From: Colletotrichum lupini | Lineage: Eukaryota > Ascomycota > Sordariomycetes > Glomerellales > Glomerellaceae | Length of the DNA: 64,000 nt | Assembly: GCF_023278565.1 (NCBI RefSeq) | Contig: NC_064672.1 | Coordinates: forward strand, 1,302,001 to 1,366,000 | Direction: 5' to 3' | Shown: positions 46,901-57,699 of the stretch, piece by piece | Layout of the letters: each line of letters opens with the position of its first letter | Numbering within the stretch: position 1 is the first letter of the stretch | Translations under genes and position numbers: made by a program | Notes under the pieces: generated by a model | What the model saw: the letters and a program-made list of their open reading frames with translations, nothing else | The model's database searches: none | Told to the model about the DNA's origin: nothing

Positions 46901-49900
46901 AGGACCGGCGGATCCAATCCTGCATCGTGCTCCCGTCCGTAACCCGGCCCAGCGTTGCGCGTGTACGGATACTTTGTACCTTGATTTGGGCCGTGGTCTT
47001 GGTCATGGTCTTGATGAGTGGTCTCAATCTTACTTTTGGGTCTTGGGTCTTGGGATTTGGGCTTGCAAAAGTAAATATATCGATCTCATCCCTCATCTCG
47101 GCGCCTCTAGCAGCACTATATTTCATCCCTGTGTCCTCCTCCCTCTTGAGTCTTGAATCTTGAGTCTTGATCTGCTCGGACGTGATTCTCCTTTTTCTCT
47201 ATTTCCAAATCAACTTGCATCATCGCCGGCATTCGAGGGCTGTTGTATTGAATACGACAGTTTGTCATTAGTCCTCTCCGCATCCAATAGCACCACCGCC
47301 GGGCTTCACCACCATCCATCAACCAGCGAAAGCAGGGAGACGGAGCAGAGACAGCACCGACTCGGAGGTACTCCGGAAGCTACCGATCTACCAACGCAGA
47401 ACGCGTCTCTTTCCCCCGATTTCATCTTCAACAACAGCCGGCCTGGTTAATACGAATCGGATCTCTTCAATACTTGTTTTTTCCTCTAGTTGCCGGGCTT
47501 CTTGTTTACCATTCTGTTTACTTTCCTCGGATTTCTTGTTTATTCTCAAATATTGAACCCCTCCGTTGCTGGTCATCGCGTCTCCGAGAGGTACATCCCC
47601 AAGTTGCTCGTCGCTCCTTCCCCCTCGAGCCCCTCCAACGACTTTCCCATTCCAGTGGCTCTGTCGCCCCACAGCTGCCAGTAGCGCCTTCCAACTGTGC
47701 ACCACCACGGAGTACTTCGTACGCACTCTCACACACAGACCAAGCGTCGCTCCTGCCCGCCCGCGCGCTCTCGTCCCATCCCATCACTTCGCCGCCAGCG
47801 CCTTTCCGTCTGCCGACTTGCCAAGGCTTTCCTCCAGATAATACCAATTTTGATCCCTTTGGTCACGGCCGCCATCCGCCGTCTCCATCACCAAGAGATT
47901 TGGAACTGGAACTGGAACCGAATACTCCTTATTGGATCTATTGAATCTTGCTTGGATCGTCATTTTCCGTCTCGTCCCTGTCGTCGTTGTCGTCGTCGTC
48001 GTCGTCGTCGGATATTTCGCCCACACGAGTCTGAATTAAAAGGCAGACACCAGCCTGCATTCTTTCAGCCATCAACTCAACCACCAGCCATCAAGCAATC
48101 CATCAATCACCCACACTCTCTTCACCATCGACACTTTAACCCTCGTGTTCAATTCCGCCTTCGATTCTGCCCGAAAGCCTCGAACCCTTGGACAAGCACC
48201 TGCTGCATACTGCATCATAGCGTGTGTGGTTCCCAATCAATCTCATCCACCCAATCCAGTCGACCCCAACTGCCCAACTTGGACGTCCCCTGCTTGCGGC
48301 TTTCCATTCGCAGAAAGACAACCTGCACCGCCTCGCACCCAACTGCCACCGGACACACTCCCGATACTTTGCACGGTCGAGAACTTTGAGAACGGCATCA
48401 AGTACCCGCTACCTCCTTCTCCGCGCAATTTTGACCCGTCGGTCCACGTACCCCATACTCTCCACCGCATCGCCCTGAGAAGTGGAAAGCGGATTCAACT
48501 TCGGAAAAGTGCATTGCCAAAGCCTCGCTCACTATACAACTTTGACCTTACACACGGTTCACGTTGTGCCCAACCTTGGACGTTACCGAACCTTCTCTAC
48601 AGGATACGTTATACGTTAGGGGACACTGCTTGACAACTGCCCTGTCGTCATTTCCATCTTCCCAGCACTCTGGTCCAGTAGAACAGTTCTCTGGACACAT
48701 TGCTTGTTGCATCGAGAGACTCCATTCCTAGGACCATCCCGATTCCTAAACACCTTGACGTCGGTACCTTGTTGCCCTGTAACGTCAATATCGACTTAAT
48801 TCATCTGTCAGCGACACTTTGCGCCGGACAAACCTTCGAGTCTGGTCTCTCGCTCCGAGTTGAAAGGAGTGTCAATCATTTTCCCGTCTTCGACCGCCGC
48901 TCTCACGTTTTCGGACTTCGGATCCCGGCCGAACAAAGCACACTGTTGCTGCTGACCAGCTGCTCTGCTCTGCTGCACATCCGACTGCATCGCAACCGCC
49001 CCGCGGCCCCGAGAACAATTAATCAACAATCGACATTCGTCTTGCACCGTCCGCTGGCTCGGAAGCTCTGATTCGACCGTCCTCGTCGTTGCGAATAATT
49101 TCGATCCTCAAACGGATCACCGCCGCCCTGCCGCTTCTACCGCCTTCAGGTAGAGCAAACTAATACCGATACCTCACGGATACTCCATCCCACTCCCTCA
49201 TCCCGCTCGCTGCCGAGTAGCCTTGGATTCACGACGCACGACCCAGCCGTCAATCTTCACTTGCTTAATCAATCCGATCCAACTCAAATCGCCGACCGTT
49301 GGCTCAATCTGTCCTAGACAGTGGTCGACGCATCAAGCTCATTTCACGACGAGACGAGGAAATCGCATCGACGTCTCGACCCTTTCTCCTAAACTCAAAC
49401 CCAAAAACCACAGGCCGCAATAATCCCTGACTCGCCCCCGGGTCGATTTACTTGACGCCGTCACCTCCTCAACCGCAACTCTTCCAAGCGCTTGGCAAAC
49501 TTGACTCGGCTCTCAGCGTCCGTTTGCAGAACCTTGAAAAGTTGTCCTATTCCTCCATTCGTCATAGGCCACCGGGCATTTTCCAGAAGTTTGGGTTTTG
49601 GTCTGTTCACTGCCATTGTCGTCGCCTTGAACAATCGCAATAAGCATTAGCCGCCATACTCCAACTTCTCTGTTTCCAGCATCCAGGAAACCCACTTGAC
49701 CAGCGCCCTTTCGTCCTTCTTTGCCGACGTCGTTGGCGTCTACCATTCTACTACATTCACAAATCGCCACCTGCCGGATACTCGCCGACATCGCCGAAAT
49801 CGTTTTTCTATTCCGCTATACCAGCACATTCACAATCATTGCAACAATACCCACAACACCGCAGCTAGACCAATCTCTCCGTTGATACCGACGAGATTTA

Positions 49901-50849
49901 CTTGTTTCCGTGTCCTATCGACCGCGGCATCTTTGCACCGCCAAGGCCACTTGCGAGAACCTCGCAGCAACAATATTACACTCCTTCGTCTGGGCAGACT
50001 CAGACCGTACGCGAACTTACTCTCCAAGAGGGTAGCGCCACAGTCCCATCTCTGATTTGAAGGTTAAATACAGCAGCACGAAAAGCAAACCCACCGACTT
50101 GCAGCCGCTCGCACCGAGTCTGCAACCCGCGAGAGTCTAGAGATCCAGACCCCTGCCGGCCAGTCCGCTTACCCCCCCTGCGACCTCGCTTCTTTTGGAC
50201 AACTTTCTTGTCCAGTTCTGCTGGTGGTTTATCGACACACCTCTTTTCCATTCGGAGCATCGTCCACGCCTCCCTAACCACCCCCTGCCACCCAAACCCA
50301 AGCACGCCCCTCCCCCCTGTTGGCCTTCACACCCCTGCACCCCTGGGATCTACAGCATTCCAGCCCACCCCAAGCATCCAAGCCCCCCCAGCAGGCACTT
50401 CCGTCGGCGTCCTGCTGAGACTCCCCTAAAATACTAACCCCCTACTACGCTAGCACTTGACTAGCGGCCCCCTGACAACCTGCCCACTCAGCCTCGTGGA
50501 CCGCACGTCACCCACTGACGACTGGCTGTTCCGCATCCCTCTCTACCAGGCTCATCCCCAGAGGCTGGCCCCAGCAATTGCGACGAGGCATATGAACTTC
50601 GCCACACACCACGCTCGTACCCTCCTTTTCGTCTGAATATATCAGCCCAGCCTGCCCTTCTACCATTCTCTCTAATCTCCTCTTATTTCGTCACTCTTCA
50701 ACGAACTCTTCACCAACCAACAACAAAAGGAACACTCCTTCTACACCAAGGAGCCCTTGACTGTTACTACGACTCCACTTGGAATCATCATCTCCATCTC
50801 CATCCTTCACTACCAACCACCTCATCCTCAACCACATTACACATACACA
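46901..50849 (+). promoter_or_regulatory. Probable very long 5' leader of the Pcl-type cyclin gene
   Basis: From about 46.9-47.1 kb to the cyclin ATG the plus strand is rich in C, T and A and poor in G, with many CAATCC, CATCCACC and CTTC words and hardly any conserved reading frame. This is the composition of fungal 5' UTRs and continues without a break for about 3.8 kb. Short frames starting with ATG (for example 48,145-48,633 and 49,696-50,055) would be upstream ORFs if this is all leader. Introns within it cannot be excluded. A GTC/GTT triplet run is at 47,980-48,011. Confidence 0.5.
47980..48011. repeat. GTC trinucleotide microsatellite
   Basis: About ten tandem GTC units with one GTT interruption inside the probable leader of the cyclin gene. 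Confidence 0.85.
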
Positions 50850-51992
50850 ATGGAGTCACGGTCACATCTCAGCTTGGCCGAGCTCAACGCCGCCGCCCTC
50901 GACCACTTTGTCTACCAACCCGTCAGCAAGTCCATGATCTCGTACTTGGCCGGTGCCGCCTACAATGTCATCTCATGCGACAGTGCTCTGATGCCTCCCG
51001 CTTCCGCAGAGGCCCAACGTCAACAGCAGCTTCCCCCGACGCCACCCAGGACACCCGAGCCCCGCGCCGTTCGCACCGAAGACGCCGATTTGCCTACCCT
51101 CGAGGCCTTCATTACACAACTCGTTGTTTCCTCCAACGTCCAGGTCCCTACTCTGATGTCTACCCTGGTCTACCTCACCAGACTCAAGTCCCGCCTCCAG
51201 CCCATGGCCCGCGGTCTGCGATGCACAACACACCGCATCTTCCTTGCTGCCCTCATCCTGACCGCCAAGTATCTCAACGACAGCTCACCCAAGAACAAGC
51301 ACTGGGCCACCTACAGCCACGTCAACAACGATTTCTCCAACTTTGGCTTCAGCAGAACGGAAGTCAATCTGATGGAGAAGCAGCTTCTCTTCCTCCTCGA
51401 CTGGGAGCTCAGGATCTCTGAGGAGGATCTCTACCGCGAGCTTGACCCCTTCCTGGCTCCTATCCGCGCCGAGATCGAGGCCAAGCATGCCCGCCGCATC
51501 GCACGCCGCCGCAAGCAAGAGGAGGAGATGCGCCGCAGACACGAGGAGATGATGTACAACACCTACCCCAGCCCCCCGTCATCGCGTGCGAGCTCCCGCT
51601 CCCGCCTGGAATCGCCCGACCACGCCCGCACGTACAGCGGATCTTCCATCACCCCTCCCGGTCTGTGCTACAGCAGCAGCTATGGCAGCTCCGTCAGCTC
51701 CTACGCTCCTTCAGTGGCATCGAGCCGGTCTCAATCGCGTGCCACCACGCCTCTCGACAACCCCGCCGACGAGCCGTACATGTACGTTCCCAACGGTAGC
51801 TTGTACGAGTCGCCAGTGGAGGTGCACATTGAGCAGCCTGCATCAACGCTTCCGAAGCGCAAGCCTCTTTTGCCCTACGAAATCAGCACCGAGGAGCTCC
51901 GCGACATGCAAGATGGCACAAAGGCCAAGAGAGCCCGCATGGGCCGCGGGATGTGGGGCCGCGTCTTCGGCGGCGCCGTGACTGTGCGGTAA
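50850..51992 (+). CDS. Pho85-type (Pcl) G1/S cyclin
   Basis: A single exon of 380 residues. The cyclin box spans about residues 80-205: VPTLMSTLVYLTRLKSRLQPMARGL, then HRIFLAALILTAKYLNDSSPKNKHWA, then FGFSRTEVNLMEKQLLFLLDWELRISEEDL. These words are typical of the Pcl1/Pcl2, Aspergillus PclA and fission-yeast Pas1 group, whose partner kinase is Pho85/PhoA/Pef1 and not Cdc2. The N-terminus has a Pro-rich PPTPPRTPEP segment. The C-terminal ~170 residues are Ser/Pro/Arg-rich with an Arg/Lys/Glu helix just behind the box and several SP/TP sites. The open frame continues 31 codons upstream without an ATG; the first ATG, in the good context ACACAATGG, is at 50,850. Likely role: G1 progression or conidiation-linked cell cycle. 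Confidence 0.92.
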   Translation: MESRSHLSLAELNAAALDHFVYQPVSKSMISYLAGAAYNVISCDSALMPPASAEAQRQQQLPPTPPRTPEPRAVRTEDADLPTLEAFITQLVVSSNVQVPTLMSTLVYLTRLKSRLQPMARGLRCTTHRIFLAALILTAKYLNDSSPKNKHWATYSHVNNDFSNFGFSRTEVNLMEKQLLFLLDWELRISEEDLYRELDPFLAPIRAEIEAKHARRIARRRKQEEEMRRRHEEMMYNTYPSPPSSRASSRSRLESPDHARTYSGSSITPPGLCYSSSYGSSVSSYAPSVASSRSQSRATTPLDNPADEPYMYVPNGSLYESPVEVHIEQPASTLPKRKPLLPYEISTEELRDMQDGTKAKRARMGRGMWGRVFGGAVTVR

Positions 51993-52977
51993 ACCTGCTG
52001 CGCAACACAATTTTCACCTTTGTCACAGCCTCCATTTTTACAACTTTTCTCACGTTTTGAGCCACCCCCCAAAAAAGCATGGTGTTGGATTGTGCTATAG
52101 AGACATCCGGGGGAACAGACTTGATTTCACCATCTTTTTTTCCTTTTTCTTTTATCCGAAGGCGTTGGTAATGGACTGGTGGTACATGGACTACGAATCG
52201 AGGATAGAGCATCCTCGGGCATTTGCATATATGGAACGGTGTTGGGCGGACATTCATGAACATGATTTTTCTCTTCTTCTTTGGGTCATTTGACGTCCTC
52301 GCATGGTAGAGGGTCGTCGTGTGGGATTAGGATTGGGGAAACTGGCACGCCTCGGCTTAGACAGTCTGGCACATACTTTAGCCTAGCAGCAGTACGCGGG
52401 TCACTCATCGAAGTCGCAACTGCGAAACTTGATACCCCTACAAATGAAAGCAACGGGCCTTGGCCCGCTTCCAAACAATTATCTCGAGTTCCCGACTCTT
52501 TGGTTATCGTGAACGGTGAAGTCGACTCCTGCTTGCAGCTCGGGCCAGACTTTGACAGAGTCCGGAATCATGGTCTACCTAGACCGGCTGGTTGGCGCTA
52601 ATGAGAAAAATTTATTCTTGTATGGTACCGGTATGTCTCGATGAGAACCCCTCGTGACGGGTGAATGCAGCCAGCCAGCCAGCCAAACCGGCGGTGTGGG
52701 GGTGGTGGTGGTGGTGAACCGTGAGCAGCCCAGAGGGAAGGAATTCGCATTCAGCGGACAATGCGAGACATTTGATCTCGTAAAGACAATTGTGGGGGTG
52801 GTAACCTAGAGGGCGATGCTACGCTGCCGGTCATTCCACCGTGTTCTCATGTCTGCCCGCGGCATACTCACGGGATCGCATGCAGTTGGGATTGTTCCGA
52901 TACTTTTTTCTTCTCTCTTTTTCCCTTCCGTCGGTGATGTAGTCGATTTCTCCACGGTAATGCAGAGCATTTCTTGT

Positions 52978-52995
52978 TTTTTTTTTTTTTTTTGG
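52978..52995. repeat. Poly-T run
   Basis: An uninterrupted T tract of about 17 bases downstream of the cyclin gene; likely length-polymorphic. Confidence 0.7.
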
Positions 52996-53879
52996 TTACT
53001 CTTCACGATGCCGGGTCATTTCTGGAAGGGTAAAATTCTTGATTGTACTGATTTGCATGACGTGCCATGACTTGATGAAGAAGCTCATCTTTTTCACCCC
53101 GTACTGGGATGTCAATAGCTATAGGTTTGTTAGGTCGACAGATTCACTCTAGTCACGAACATGCACCGAGCGACGTCAGTACGCAGGGCAGGCAGGGGCA
53201 AATCAGCGTGCGCGGTACGGATACTGGGGGCACGAATCGGACGAGAGAGTTTTTTTCTATTGCTGCAACCTTTTGTCGGTGTGTTTCTGCGTTTGGTTCT
53301 TCTTTCCCCCCTTCCAAAGGATGCGGTCAGGTACCTCGGAGAAGTTAGAGAACGGAAGAAACCTTGAAAGCCACCCAAGGATCCAAGATTTGCAATCGTA
53401 ACGGTCTTTTTTTTCGTCACGCCCGATCGTTGGGTAGACGATTTCGGCATCTAGAGGTACCGAGTATCCGTATTTGGGATTGAAGGAACCGGGGGGAAGG
53501 AATAAGTGAGACCTATGGGATTTCCCGACGACGGATGCGGGTGTTGGGGAGACCGGGTACGGGGTTTTTCACGGGGGTGATGACTTTTGGCTGAACGGAC
53601 GGAGGCGGACTGGAGGGCGTGGACGTTTACGTGCGGTAGTGGCTTCGGAAGGAGATGTGTACCGCGAGCCCGCAAGCCTCTGGATCTTGTTCTTCACCGA
53701 TTCAAGGAAGGGAAAAGGAGGATGAAAGACAGATTTGGGAGTGTGTTTGGATCGGGTTTGGATACGGGCCTGTTGGCTTGGTTCACTCCCCTTTCCCCTT
53801 CCCCTTTCCTAATCCCAACCTTCCGTAGGTACCTTATCGGAGAATAGCGGTCGATGATGCCGGTGCCGGCGGTGGGATC

Positions 53880-53902
53880 GGAGGAGGAGGAGGAGGAGGA
53901 GG
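53880..53902. repeat. GGA trinucleotide microsatellite
   Basis: About seven GGA units in tandem in a gene-free stretch. No coding frame is associated. Confidence 0.75.
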
Positions 53903-56710
53903 GGTCCAGGCCTTGGATATCGCGGGGGATGGTCGATTAGGCAGCCTCGAAATCCGCTTGATGATAGCGTACCGTATTTGACATGACCACTGACAGCCCA
54001 GGCTCATGACAGATTTCCAAAAAATCCAACAAGCTCACAGTCTAGATCTAGGCTTTTCCTCTTCCTTCCTTCCCCCTCCCCCATCTCTCCGCCCTCCGCC
54101 CCCCTTTAGATCTGGCGCTACCGCTACGTTGTGCTACGGTACTACGGTGCTGCCGCGAAAATAAGCGTCGGGCATCGTTCCGGGTCTTTGGGTCACTTGA
54201 GAGAGAGGGTAGGTAGGTAGGTAGGTATTCCGGAACCCCTTCACGGAGCATCCCGAAAAAAGGTATCTGGGGTCGGGACGTCAGAGTGGTGAAAGTGTGT
54301 CCGCTCTATTCCGGTTCCAGTGAAAGGAAGTTCAGAATCCGAAAAGGACGAGGGCGAGGGGGGCTGAGTGAGGGTTGACGAATCCGATCGAAATGCGGCT
54401 CATTATACTTGAATAAACCTCCCCCGGTGAAAAAGGCCCAGCCCACAGGCTGTCGTCGTGTTTTGGGCATCTTCCTTTTCGCATCCATCCTGCTTACGTT
54501 TATCTCCGAATCCGCCGTGTATCCAACGGTTTTGAGAATAGGTACCCTACATCGGCGTTTTTTTGGGGGGCGATGCACATAGAGGTGTCGTGACGCATAA
54601 TGTGGTTACACGGGTACGGTACCTAGTGTGTCAATGACATGTGCGATAAATTCGGCGGAATGGGCCAAAGTGAGGCGGATAAGCACGTAGTATCTACCAG
54701 AAATTCGCCGACAAGGTTTTCTCGATTCTTCGGGGTCCAAGAACATAGTGACGTCGGTAGAAAGGTGCCATCTTGGACATTTTGTTGGGCGGCAGCGAAA
54801 AGAAGAGAGTTTCAAACAACACTTCCAAGTTGGCTGTTGGTTTGCCTTGGGTTGGTTGGGTTGGCGTGGGATGGAGGGGTCTTGCTTGCTCAACCACCCC
54901 CATTTATCAGACACGTATGTTTGCCCTATCATGCAGTGAAATACACGTCTCTCGTCCCTCTAGGTACTCTTCGTCTGTGCCTCTAGGCGTTGTTATCACA
55001 AGCTTGAGGAAAATATGAGAAGTGAAAGACAAGGTCCAGGTCATCGCAGAATGCGCATCCTGGTGGATGATGGGGGCATTCAGGCTGCAATCGCAGTCGG
55101 GGAAAAATGTCGGTCAATGATCGGAATCTGGGATTGGAAGAGGAGGGGGAGGGGTGTGCGCGACCGATGATCGTGCGCCGTTCAGATTTCCGCCGTGCTT
55201 TAGGATGTGCATGTGTGGCTGGGGGTGGGGTGAAAAGGCAACGAAGAATGCATGCCAGGAAGCAGGATTCTTAGGCTCCGACCCCGCGAAGATGTTTCCC
55301 CTCCTCATACAGAGTATTGTGCAGGTATCTATTCCTACTCCTTACTCGTATGAGTGGACGAGGTTTGTTTGCCAGAGGTCGTGATCGTGATCGTGAGAAA
55401 GGACCTAGGCGGCCCAGGCCTTCCTTGCCCCTGGCCTAGGCTACCTAGGCATGCCTGGTCAAGATACGGATACGTGGATGACAGTTGCAGGGTGTGCGCC
55501 GCTTCGTGTTCAGTGTTGGGCTCCAGTAAACTTGGGAAGACCGGAGCTTCAGCCCATGCCTGGCCGCTGGCCGGCGGTCGGGGTCGGCGTGGGTCTCTCA
55601 AGAGTCGAGGCCGGCTCGGAGGGGCTGGGGGAGTGAGTGTTCATCAATCGACACTAGATGAGTCACGAGGTCGGGGGGCGCCGGGCCAGGTTTTGCGGTC
55701 GGATGACTGGCAATATTGGCTCAGTCTAACGGGCTCAGTCGACGGTTCCCACTGCAGTGCCCTCTGCCCGCCCAATCGGCTGTATGTCAGCTGTCTCTTT
55801 GAGGTTTGAACAGTAAGACCCCACCCCACACGACGGATTACCCCCCACGACAGATCACCCCATTTAGACGATTTTTTCCCTCCTTTAATACTACTACTAC
55901 TATAATACGTAAGTAATAAATTATTAAAAAAAATCGCGAAAATTATACTGAAATTACTAGTAGATTTACTATGCTTAATTATATAGAAAAATATATTAAA
56001 AACGCATAATACGACGTTAGCTTTAATAAGTTAATTTAGAAAGTTATCATAAACTAAAGAATCTCCTATACTACCCTCTTAAGCCGGTTACGAAGTATTA
56101 TAATAATTAAAAAGTTAAAAAAGGATTATTAAAAGCTTAGTAAATACTAAGAGTAATCCCTTATTTATTAAGTAATTTTATAAAGCTAATTAAAGTTCGC
56201 TCTAACTTATATTTAAATTAAAGAGTTTATAATACGTATTTTTCAATAAAATAGTAACTAATACCTATTTAAAAAAAAAAATCTTATATAAAAATCCTAC
56301 GCTCTTAACGCTACGGGCCCGTTATATAAATTCTAAGCGCATTAAGTTTATTATTATTAACATTATATAAGCTTTTTAAAAAATCTTAATACTTTTAAAT
56401 ATTTATAAAATCCTAATATCTTTTTATTAAAATATAAATAAGACGGGTTTAATAAAAAGGAGTAATAAGGACTATTTAGTACTAAATAAGTTTAAAAAAA
56501 GATCTATTTATATTTAAACGCTAAGGGACTATACTTAGACCTTTATATTTAAATATATTTTTATAAATAACTAATACCTCCTATTATTAATTATTTTTAA
56601 AAAGTAAACTGTATAATAATAATAGTTCTTTATAAAAATATTAAATTATACTTTATAAAGCTTTATGTCTTTTATAAATAAGTAGATTTCGAATATAATT
56701 AGGCTAGAAT

Positions 56711-56945
56711 AGCTAGTTAAAATATTTATTTTATAAATAAAGGTAGAGGCTTTGAGACTCCGATCTAAGCGTCTATTTATAATAATATAATTAAAATGCG
56801 GTAGTAGATAATATAAGTAAACGCCCTTAAAGTAATATTATTATATAAAATCGTTAGAAACGTAACTACTATACTTATTAATTATAAATAGACGCTTAGA
56901 TCGGAGTCTCTAAGCCTCTACCTCTATTTATAAGATAATATAAGA
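56711..56945. repeat. Inverted repeat / potential hairpin in the RIP block
   Basis: Arms at about 56,731-56,783 and 56,881-56,934 are near-perfect reverse complements. Within the inner 43 bases (56,741-56,783) I count one mismatch, and the best-kept core is GACTCCGATCTAAGCGTC. The spacer is about 97 bp. Outside the arms, similarity continues with gaps to a CTAGTTAA word on each side. The unit could be a small foldback element or the meeting point of two inverted copies. Confidence 0.75.
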
Positions 56946-57699
56946 GATTAGGCTATGAGCACTTAACTAGCGAGGCTATAATATAAGTATAGGTATATTA
57001 TAAAACTAAAGCTTATAGAGTCCTTCGTAAGGGCTCTACTTCTTAAAAAGTTCTTTCGTAATAAGATCCGTACACCGGTCGCTAAGTTATCGGCGTCCTA
57101 TCGCTAGCCGCATCCCGAATCTATTATAATTACTCCCCCCTTATATAACTTTAGTCCCCAAAGTTATTACGTAATATCTTTTTTTAACGCTAATAATAAA
57201 GCTATTAACGTCGTTATTCGTAATAGATTTTGTAAGGCGTTAATAATATCCTTTCTTACCTAAGAATAAGGTATTGCTCCTATCTCCTTATCTAATAAAT
57301 ACTTTATTATTATTATTTAGTAATAGCGCGCCGACTAGTTACTAAGTTAGTAGTATATATTCGTAGTAAAGTATTCCGACCGTCGTAATATATAAGAGCT
57401 TACTTAACCTTGCGGTTATTATTATTATTAAGCTATTGATTGTAATAAAAGATTTTTTATTCGTTACTAGTTACGTATTTACTTTTTCTTCCCTTTTTTT
57501 ATTCAGCGACCGTTCTGCGAATTCTTTTTTATATAACTATATTTTTCTTCTTATAATATTCTAATTCCGTATCGTTTCCTAATTATAACTCTCTTACTAT
57601 ACTATTACTAAGTATCTGCCGAAATATCTACTATTTCGCGCATCTAAAATATACTTAATATAAAGTATAATCCTAAAAAGGGCTTCTACGGTCTCCGCA

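Larger units (their letters stand above)
51993..55870. other. 3.9-kb gene-free interval between cyclin gene and RIP-mutated repeat
   Basis: No protein or RNA gene is supported. The first few hundred bases should be the cyclin 3' UTR. Simple repeats are common: CCAGCC units near 52,670-52,686, GGT units near 52,698-52,715, a T run near 52,978-52,995, GGA units at about 53,880-53,902 and GTAG units near 54,209-54,227. Near 55,405-55,460 the palindrome CCTAGG recurs several times. The sequence keeps normal CA/TG content up to the repeat boundary. Confidence 0.55.

Noticed and set aside
47200..48990. TGCAT words in the cyclin leader as possible Whi3-type sites
   Set aside because: I counted about six in this stretch, which is little above chance for a pentamer, so no claim is made.
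55354..55809. 151-codon plus-strand open frame next to the repeat border
   Set aside because: Low-complexity Gly/Arg/Ser composition without family features, and the opposite strand is open as well.
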